Of a DNA stretch of 20,911 bases, positions 16,166 through 20,911 are shown piece after piece. The stretch's first letter is position 1; each line of letters starts with the position of its first letter. Position numbers and translations under genes: made by a program. A model generated the notes under the pieces. It had not been told where the DNA came from. It searched no databases and saw nothing but the letters and a program-made list of their open reading frames with translations. This DNA comes from Methanobacteriota archaeon (GTDB taxonomy: Archaea; Methanobacteriota; Methanobacteria; Methanobacteriales; Methanobacteriaceae): the NCBI GenBank assembly GCA_023434825.1, contig JAEYSH010000215.1:1-20911 (forward strand). Direction: 5' to 3'.

Positions 16166-16710
16166 ACATAAATATTAGAAAAATAGGAATAAGAGATATT
16201 TCTTCATTAACTAAGATGTATTTATCTTTATCTGAAGATGATAAGAAGTATTTTCATCCTTTTAAGTTTAATAAAGCTTCTTTAATGTTTATGTTTACCT
16301 TTTTTAGCATATCCAACAAAATCAATACTCTGATTAAAAAAATATTGCCCAAATATTTTGTATTGTCATTTATAGCAGTTGATGATAATGAAACACCTTT
16401 AGGGTTTGTTTACATCTATAACTTATCAAAGTTAGCTGATAATCATTTTTGGGAAGCAAATGATTTTGGAATAGTTATTTCAGAGAAATATCAGGGTTTA
16501 AGGATAGGATCTAAGCTCATTAGGAAAATAATTGATTCAAGTGCTTCCATCAATATTAAAGAAATAAATTTAACCGTTCTTGCTGAAAACAAGAGTGCAA
16601 TACATTTATATAAAAAATTTGGATTTAATCTAGAGAAATATCATGAAAAAAGAGAATTTTGGGATGGAAAATACTATCCTGATTATGATATGAACTTAAA
16701 AATACATTAA
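16162..16710 (+). CDS. GNAT family N-acetyltransferase
   Basis: This 182-residue GCN5-related acetyltransferase would move acetyl from acetyl-CoA to an amine. The acetyl-CoA loop is QGLRIG (111-116), preceded by FGIVISEKYQ and followed by an alpha helix. NLTVLAENKSAIHLYKKFGF (136-155) is the typical motif B, and WDGKYYPDYDM near the end is common in RimI and WecD-like proteins. The N-terminal 60 residues include a hydrophobic stretch (about 40-50) that may shape the acceptor site. It overlaps the upstream GT4 by 4 nt and lies two genes after the perosamine synthase, so N-acetylation of the 4-amino group of GDP-perosamine is a plausible role, as WecD does for dTDP-fucosamine. A different amine substrate cannot be excluded. 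Confidence 0.88.
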   Translation: MNINIRKIGIRDISSLTKMYLSLSEDDKKYFHPFKFNKASLMFMFTFFSISNKINTLIKKILPKYFVLSFIAVDDNETPLGFVYIYNLSKLADNHFWEANDFGIVISEKYQGLRIGSKLIRKIIDSSASINIKEINLTVLAENKSAIHLYKKFGFNLEKYHEKREFWDGKYYPDYDMNLKIH

Positions 16711-16731
16711 ATTTTATAATGAGAGATAAAA

Positions 16732-17934
16732 ATGAAAGTTTGTATTGTTGCTAATTTATATCCTCCGCTTGCATTTGGTGGAGCTACTGGTGTTGCTGCT
16801 TCAACTGCAGAGCTTTTAACAAAAAAAGGGCATGAAGTTATTGTAATAACTATTAGTCCTGATAAAAAAGATCATATTGAAGAGATTAACAATGTAAAAG
16901 TTTATAGGATAAATCCATTGAATTTTTTCAGTTTTTATGATGACTTTAAGGATAGAAATCGCCCTGCAGTTTTGAAATTTTTGTGGCATGTAGTGGATTT
17001 ATGGAATGTTGATTCTTACCGTGAGGTAAAAGAAATATTGAAAAATGAATCTCCTGATATAGTCCATGTACATAACTATAAGGGTATTTCCATGTCCATG
17101 TTCAATGCAGCTAAGAGCTTAAATATTCCTTTAATATTTACGGCACATGATCATTCATTCATGTGTATAAGGGCAGGTTTATTAAAGGATTCTGGGGAGA
17201 TGTGCCATGACCCTAATTTAGGCTGTAAATTTTATGTGAAAATTCAAAAAATGTTAGCTGCAAAGCCGGACCTGATTACAGCTCCTTCCAATTTTTTAAT
17301 AGAAAATTTCCAAAAAAGCGGATTATTTGAAGATGTTGAAAAGATTAAAATAGCCAATCCCATTGAAATTGGTGAAAGAATAAACGAAAAAAATTACGAA
17401 AATATTGATATTTTATATGTTGGAGAATTGTATAAACATAAAGGCGTTGAAACATTAATTCATGCATTTAAAAAGTTAAAACATGAAAATATCAATCTTC
17501 ATTTACTGGGAAATATTAAAGATGAAAATTTAGTTGAACTGATCGAATCAGATGATAGAATTATTTTCCATGGATTTTTAATTAATGAAGAACTTAATAA
17601 TATGTATCAAAAAGCAAATATTACTGTTGTGCCATCTATATGCTTTGATAATTCTCCTATGGTAATTTATGAAAGTTTAGTAAATGGAACACCAGTTTTA
17701 GGTAGTAAAATTGGTGGAATTCCAGAATTAATCGAGGAGAATCATAACGGATTATTATTTGAAGCAGGAAATGTAGATGAATTAAGTGATTTACTACAAA
17801 GTTTAATTGATAATCCTTCAAAATTAAGGAAATTGGAAAAAAATGCCTTTAAATCAGTTAAAAAATACGGTATGGGCAAATATGTTGAAAAATTAGAGGA
17901 TATTTATCATGAATTATTAAATAAAAAGAATTAA
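16732..17934 (+). CDS. GT4 family glycosyltransferase
   Basis: This 400-residue GT-B enzyme closes the perosamine operon. The N-terminal domain begins MKVCIVANLYPPLAFGGATG, with VAASTAELLTKKGHEV after it, then IVHVHNYKG and the stretch TAHDHSFMC with several cysteines nearby (MCHDPNLGC), a known feature of one GT4 subgroup. The C-terminal domain has LYVGELYKHKGVETLI, LLGNIKDE, HGFLINEEL, DNSPMVIYESLVNG (D306 and E314) and GSKIGGIPELIEENHNGLLF. Asp replaces the first Glu of EX7E, which is common in the family branch with N-S-P in this motif. The ATG follows a GAGAGAT ribosome-binding site, 21 nt after the acetyltransferase stop. Only 5 nt separate its stop from that of the convergent epimerase. 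Substrates are unknown. Confidence 0.9.
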   Translation: MKVCIVANLYPPLAFGGATGVAASTAELLTKKGHEVIVITISPDKKDHIEEINNVKVYRINPLNFFSFYDDFKDRNRPAVLKFLWHVVDLWNVDSYREVKEILKNESPDIVHVHNYKGISMSMFNAAKSLNIPLIFTAHDHSFMCIRAGLLKDSGEMCHDPNLGCKFYVKIQKMLAAKPDLITAPSNFLIENFQKSGLFEDVEKIKIANPIEIGERINEKNYENIDILYVGELYKHKGVETLIHAFKKLKHENINLHLLGNIKDENLVELIESDDRIIFHGFLINEELNNMYQKANITVVPSICFDNSPMVIYESLVNGTPVLGSKIGGIPELIEENHNGLLFEAGNVDELSDLLQSLIDNPSKLRKLEKNAFKSVKKYGMGKYVEKLEDIYHELLNKKN

Positions 17935-17939
17935 TTTAA

Positions 17940-18869
17940 CTATTTTTCTGATTTAAACCATTGAATAGTTTCCTCTAAATCTTCCCCGAAATCATTTTTT
18001 GGTGTAAATCCAAATTCTTTAGCTTTAGATACATCTGATACTGAATGTTTAATATCTCCTGAACGTTCTTTTTCATATATGGGTTCAATATCGACATTCA
18101 ATATTTCTTTTATCATTTCAAAGAGCTGATTAATTGTAGTGCTCTTTCCAAGACCTATGTTGAATGTTCCTACGCTATCTGATTCTGCTGCTTTTATATT
18201 AGCTTCTACTACTTGTTTAACAGATATAAAATCTCTGCTCTGCTCACCATCGCCATAGATTATAGGCCGTTTCCCATTTATTATTTTATCAATAAATTGG
18301 GGAATAACAGCAGCATATTCTGAATTTGGGTCTTGACGAGGTCCAAAAACGTTGAAATATCTTAAAGATATTGTTGGCAGGTTATAAATTTTTGAAAATA
18401 CATTACAGTATAACTCCCCTGTAGATTTTGTTACAGCATATGGCGAAAGCGGATCAATATTAGTATCTTCAGTTATAGGCATTGAATTTGTATCGCCATA
18501 TACGGCAGAGGATGATGCTAAAACTAATTTTTTTACTCCACAGTTTCTTGCAGCCTCAAGGACTCTTAAAGTCCCATTAATATTTACATCATTAGATATA
18601 GAAGGATTATCAACACTTTTAAAAACACTGGTCACAGCTGCCATGTGAAAGACGTAATCCGAGTCCTCAAAAATTTCATCCAGGTTGATAGAAGTAATGC
18701 TACCTAATGTTGTATCAATTTTAGAAAAATCTAAATGCTTAATATTTTCAATATTTCCGGTAGATTCATCATCGACAATAAGGACTTCATTATTTTCATT
18801 TAATTTTTCAACTAAATGGGATCCTATGAATCCAAGGCCTCCTGTTACTACAATTTTCTTATTTTTCAT
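17940..18869 (-). CDS. NAD-dependent UDP-sugar 4-epimerase (GalE/WbpP-like)
   Basis: This 309-residue extended SDR enzyme probably interconverts UDP-glucose and UDP-galactose, or the matching HexNAc pair, in the cytoplasm. It has the NAD-binding TGGLGFIGSH (9-18), D33-D34 for NAD, HMAAVTSV, SSSAVYG (119-125) and the catalytic Y144-x3-K148. The stretch YFNVFGPRQDPNSEYAAVIPQF (171-192) and RDFISVKQV resemble UDP-GlcNAc 4-epimerases such as WbpP, so HexNAc activity is possible. The length is normal. AGAGGA lies just before the ATG. It follows the DUF1616-type gene by 31 nt on the same strand and is probably co-transcribed with it. With galU present, UDP-galactose or UDP-GalNAc are the likely products; specificity is inferred. 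Confidence 0.9.
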   Translation of the reverse strand: MKNKKIVVTGGLGFIGSHLVEKLNENNEVLIVDDESTGNIENIKHLDFSKIDTTLGSITSINLDEIFEDSDYVFHMAAVTSVFKSVDNPSISNDVNINGTLRVLEAARNCGVKKLVLASSSAVYGDTNSMPITEDTNIDPLSPYAVTKSTGELYCNVFSKIYNLPTISLRYFNVFGPRQDPNSEYAAVIPQFIDKIINGKRPIIYGDGEQSRDFISVKQVVEANIKAAESDSVGTFNIGLGKSTTINQLFEMIKEILNVDIEPIYEKERSGDIKHSVSDVSKAKEFGFTPKNDFGEDLEETIQWFKSEK

Positions 18870-18900
18870 TTATTTTCCTCTTAATAAAATATAAAAGAAT

Positions 18901-19326
18901 TTAGACGACATTTAAATTTAAGTAAACTGAACGATATACAGTCGTATTATCAGGTAATTTATATAGTAAAAATTCTAATTTCTGATTTTTCCCTATTTGC
19001 GTAGGATTAAAATTAAATGGTATTTCTTGCTTTTCTCCATTAGAAAGGGTAATGTTTTCCTTTTTTATTTGTTTATTTTTTAACTTAACTATCAATGAGT
19101 ACGTTGTACTGGATTGCTCATGGTTTATAATTCCAATGGTAACATTTCCAGTTTCCCCTAAATTTAAATTAGTAGGGTAATTGCCAGCTTTATTATCAGT
19201 TCCTAAAATATAAAACTCTGTAAATTTTTCACCGGGATTCGGATTAACTATTATATAAACTGTTAATGATATAGCAGCAACAAGTAAAATAGTAAGAAAT
19301 AAGGATATTTTTTTATCAATGTCCAT
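18901..19326 (-). CDS. stand-alone DUF1616-type extracytoplasmic domain protein
   Basis: The 141-residue protein has one N-terminal membrane segment (about 9-27) followed by a beta-rich domain facing outside. NPGEKFTEFYILGTDNKAGNYP (30-51) and NVTIGIINHE (61-70) match the C-terminal domain of DUF1616 proteins. Full-length family members usually have a multi-helix membrane half before this domain, and here that half is absent apart from the last helix. The domain has three N-x-T sequons (N61, N91, N127). A GGTGGTG stretch precedes the ATG. It lies between the 4-epimerase, with which it forms an apparent operon, and the divergent DUF2206 copy B, whose N-terminus resembles that of DUF1616 proteins. 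It could be a remnant or a partner subunit. Function is unknown. Confidence 0.82.
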   Translation of the reverse strand: MDIDKKISLFLTILLVAAISLTVYIIVNPNPGEKFTEFYILGTDNKAGNYPTNLNLGETGNVTIGIINHEQSSTTYSLIVKLKNKQIKKENITLSNGEKQEIPFNFNPTQIGKNQKLEFLLYKLPDNTTVYRSVYLNLNVV

Positions 19327-19453
19327 TAAGGCACCACCATGCTTATATTTAATAATCTTTAGTATCTTTATTTTTTCAGTATTGCTTAAATTATTAACTA
19401 TTTTTTTTATATTTAATTATTGTAGTAAATGAATTTAATAGATATGTTGGGAT

Positions 19454-19465
19454 AAATTTATATAA
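19454..19465 (+). promoter_or_regulatory. TATA box of DUF2206 copy B
   Basis: AAATTTATATAA is one of the best archaeal TATA elements in the window. It predicts a start near 19488 and a leader of about 37 nt before the ATG at 19525. It lies in the 198-nt divergent gap with the DUF1616-type gene, whose own promoter is less clear (TTAAATATAA on the minus strand near 19341-19351). Confidence 0.5.
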
Positions 19466-19524
19466 GATTAATTGCTATTATAGGACACTAATTCTAGTTT
19501 TCATAAAATATTTAACCTGATAAC

Positions 19525-20911
19525 ATGTTATTAAAAAATCCCTTACAAATGAACGATTGGAAAATCAGCCAATTCTTAAAATTAGTATTTTTAATGCAGA
19601 TATTAGTGCTAATAATAACTGGATTAAATTTAAATGGAATAAATATTCCAATTATCAGCCAGTTAATTACTTTTATATATATAACATTTATTCCTGGATT
19701 TTTAATTCTAAGGATACTCAAAGTCCATAAAATTGGAAACGTTAAATCAATACTTTATTCTGCTGGTTTAAGTATCATCAGCGTCATGTTTTTAGGATTT
19801 ATAATTAATTTATTCCTTCCCACGATTGGAATTAAACCAATGTCAATTCTGCCTTTATTAACAGCAATGACAATTTATGTAATTATTTTATCAATTTTAA
19901 GCTATATTAGAAATAAAGATTTTTCCAGCCCTGATTTAATAGATACTGGAGATTTGATGTCACCTATATTTTTATTTTTATGCCTAACACCATTTCTTGC
20001 AATTTTTGGTTCTTATTTAATGACATTTTACAATAATAATCTAATTTCAGTTCTATTAATGTTAGTACTTGTTTTAATAACTCTTTTAACAGTTTTTAAT
20101 AGAATTCCTCATAAATTATATCCATTTACAATATGGATTCTTGCTATTTCGCTTTTATATGATAGTTCATTAGTTTCAACATATATATGGGGCTGGGATA
20201 TTCAAAATGAACTTTTCCTGGCAAGTAATGTATTAAATAATTCTTATTGGAACTTTGGTTATAATGATGCTTATAATGCAATGCTAAGTGTTGTAATGCT
20301 TGCCCCGATTTATTCAATTTTCACTAATATGGATCTTGTTTACGTTTTAAAGGTTATATATCCTTTATTATTTTCATTTGTTCCCATAGGACTTTATAAA
20401 ATATTTAAATCACAGACATCTCCTAAAATTGCCTTTTTAGCATGTTTTCTATTCATTTCATTCTACACCTTCTTCATCGAAATGCTTGCACTATCAAGGG
20501 AGATGATTGCAGAATTATTTTTAGTTTTATTACTGTTGATAGTCTTCACCGATCAAATAAAGAAAAATACAAGGATTTTATTTGTAACATTTGGCTTAGG
20601 GCTCGTTTTTTCGCATTATTCATTGACTTATTTTTCCCTTTTTATTTTAATCAGTACATGTATATTATTGCTCGTTTATTACCTTTATAAATGGTTTATT
20701 AAAGATAATGGTAATGATATTTCTTTCTATTTAAGAAAACTAAATAATTCATCTATTAATATATTCCTTGTGCTTTTATTAACGGCAATAATGTATATAT
20801 GGTATGGGAATATTGCACAGGGTGCAGCTCTTAGAGGTTTAACAGATGCTTTTATCGTAATCAGTCACGATGTAAATCAAAAAATTGCTTTATTAACTGT
20901 AAAAATAGGGT
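19525..20911 (+). CDS. DUF2206 polytopic membrane protein (copy B, partial at window end)
   Basis: An open frame of 462 codons runs to the edge of the window, so the C-terminal part is missing. It is a paralogue of the protein at 5595-7724. Shared landmarks in the same order are FIPGFLIL (about 55-62), LMSPIF with FGSYLM (about 144-165), G223-W-D225-I-Q-N-E229, a YNDAYNAMLS stretch (copy A has YDTFNACLS), LSREMI (copy A has VRQMI) and SHYSLTY. It is almost entirely hydrophobic segments. The ATG at 19525 is preferred; a second in-frame ATG at 19549 is possible, and neither has a strong ribosome-binding site. It may act as a membrane transferase for an extracytoplasmic glycan, but no activity is established. 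Confidence 0.85.
   Translation, partial: MLLKNPLQMNDWKISQFLKLVFLMQILVLIITGLNLNGINIPIISQLITFIYITFIPGFLILRILKVHKIGNVKSILYSAGLSIISVMFLGFIINLFLPTIGIKPMSILPLLTAMTIYVIILSILSYIRNKDFSSPDLIDTGDLMSPIFLFLCLTPFLAIFGSYLMTFYNNNLISVLLMLVLVLITLLTVFNRIPHKLYPFTIWILAISLLYDSSLVSTYIWGWDIQNELFLASNVLNNSYWNFGYNDAYNAMLSVVMLAPIYSIFTNMDLVYVLKVIYPLLFSFVPIGLYKIFKSQTSPKIAFLACFLFISFYTFFIEMLALSREMIAELFLVLLLLIVFTDQIKKNTRILFVTFGLGLVFSHYSLTYFSLFILISTCILLLVYYLYKWFIKDNGNDISFYLRKLNNSSINIFLVLLLTAIMYIWYGNIAQGAALRGLTDAFIVISHDVNQKIALLTVKIG

Noticed and set aside
18685..18894. Short plus-strand open frame opposite the epimerase start
   Set aside because: It mirrors the NAD-binding region of the epimerase and has no independent support.
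20442..20690. An 82-codon plus-strand open frame near the right edge
   Set aside because: It is out of frame inside DUF2206 copy B, whose frame is continuous and matches copy A through this region.

Overview
The window looks like part of an AT-rich euryarchaeal chromosome, most likely a methanogen of the Methanobacteriales (Methanobacterium or a close relative). The reasons are a class II tRNA-Leu with no encoded CCA, archaeal TATA boxes and oligo-T terminators, Shine-Dalgarno sites of the GGAGGTGAT type, and the families DUF2206, DUF1616 and UPF0235, which are typical of these archaea. The genus is inferred from protein style, not from a database match.

Nearly all of the window is one cell-surface glycan locus. 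The left edge (1-742) holds housekeeping genes: tRNA-Leu(GAG) on the minus strand and a small UPF0235 protein. From 1038 to 10030 the plus strand carries galU, a dolichyl-phosphate-sugar synthase-like GT2 with four membrane segments, a GT4 translationally coupled to GDP-mannose 4,6-dehydratase, and then a three-gene run of a large DUF2206 membrane protein and two GT4 enzymes. From 10044 to 13817 a minus-strand operon encodes a Wzx-type flippase, a GT4 and a GT2. It diverges from a plus-strand operon (13935-17934) of a GDP-perosamine synthase-like aminotransferase, a GT4, a GNAT acetyltransferase and another GT4; the first three overlap by 4 nt. The right end has a minus-strand pair (a stand-alone DUF1616-type exodomain protein and a UDP-sugar 4-epimerase), then a second DUF2206 protein that runs off the window.

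Together the genes make sugar donors (UDP-glucose, a UDP-hexose or UDP-HexNAc epimer, GDP-4-keto-6-deoxymannose and probably GDP-perosamine, possibly N-acetylated). Eight glycosyltransferases (six GT4, two GT2) would assemble a lipid-linked glycan on the cytoplasmic side, and the flippase would move it outside. The two DUF2206 paralogues share a G-x-D-I-x-x-E motif after their N-terminal membrane segments. They are the best local candidates for membrane transferase or polymerase steps outside the membrane, perhaps using the lipid-phosphate sugar made by the GT2 at 2025. No initiating phosphoglycosyltransferase, AglB-type oligosaccharyltransferase or recognisable polymerase lies in the window. 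No insertion sequence, integrase or CRISPR array was seen.

Several starts were moved from the longest open frame on the basis of Shine-Dalgarno placement: 3250, 7717 (TTG), 12369 and 13817.
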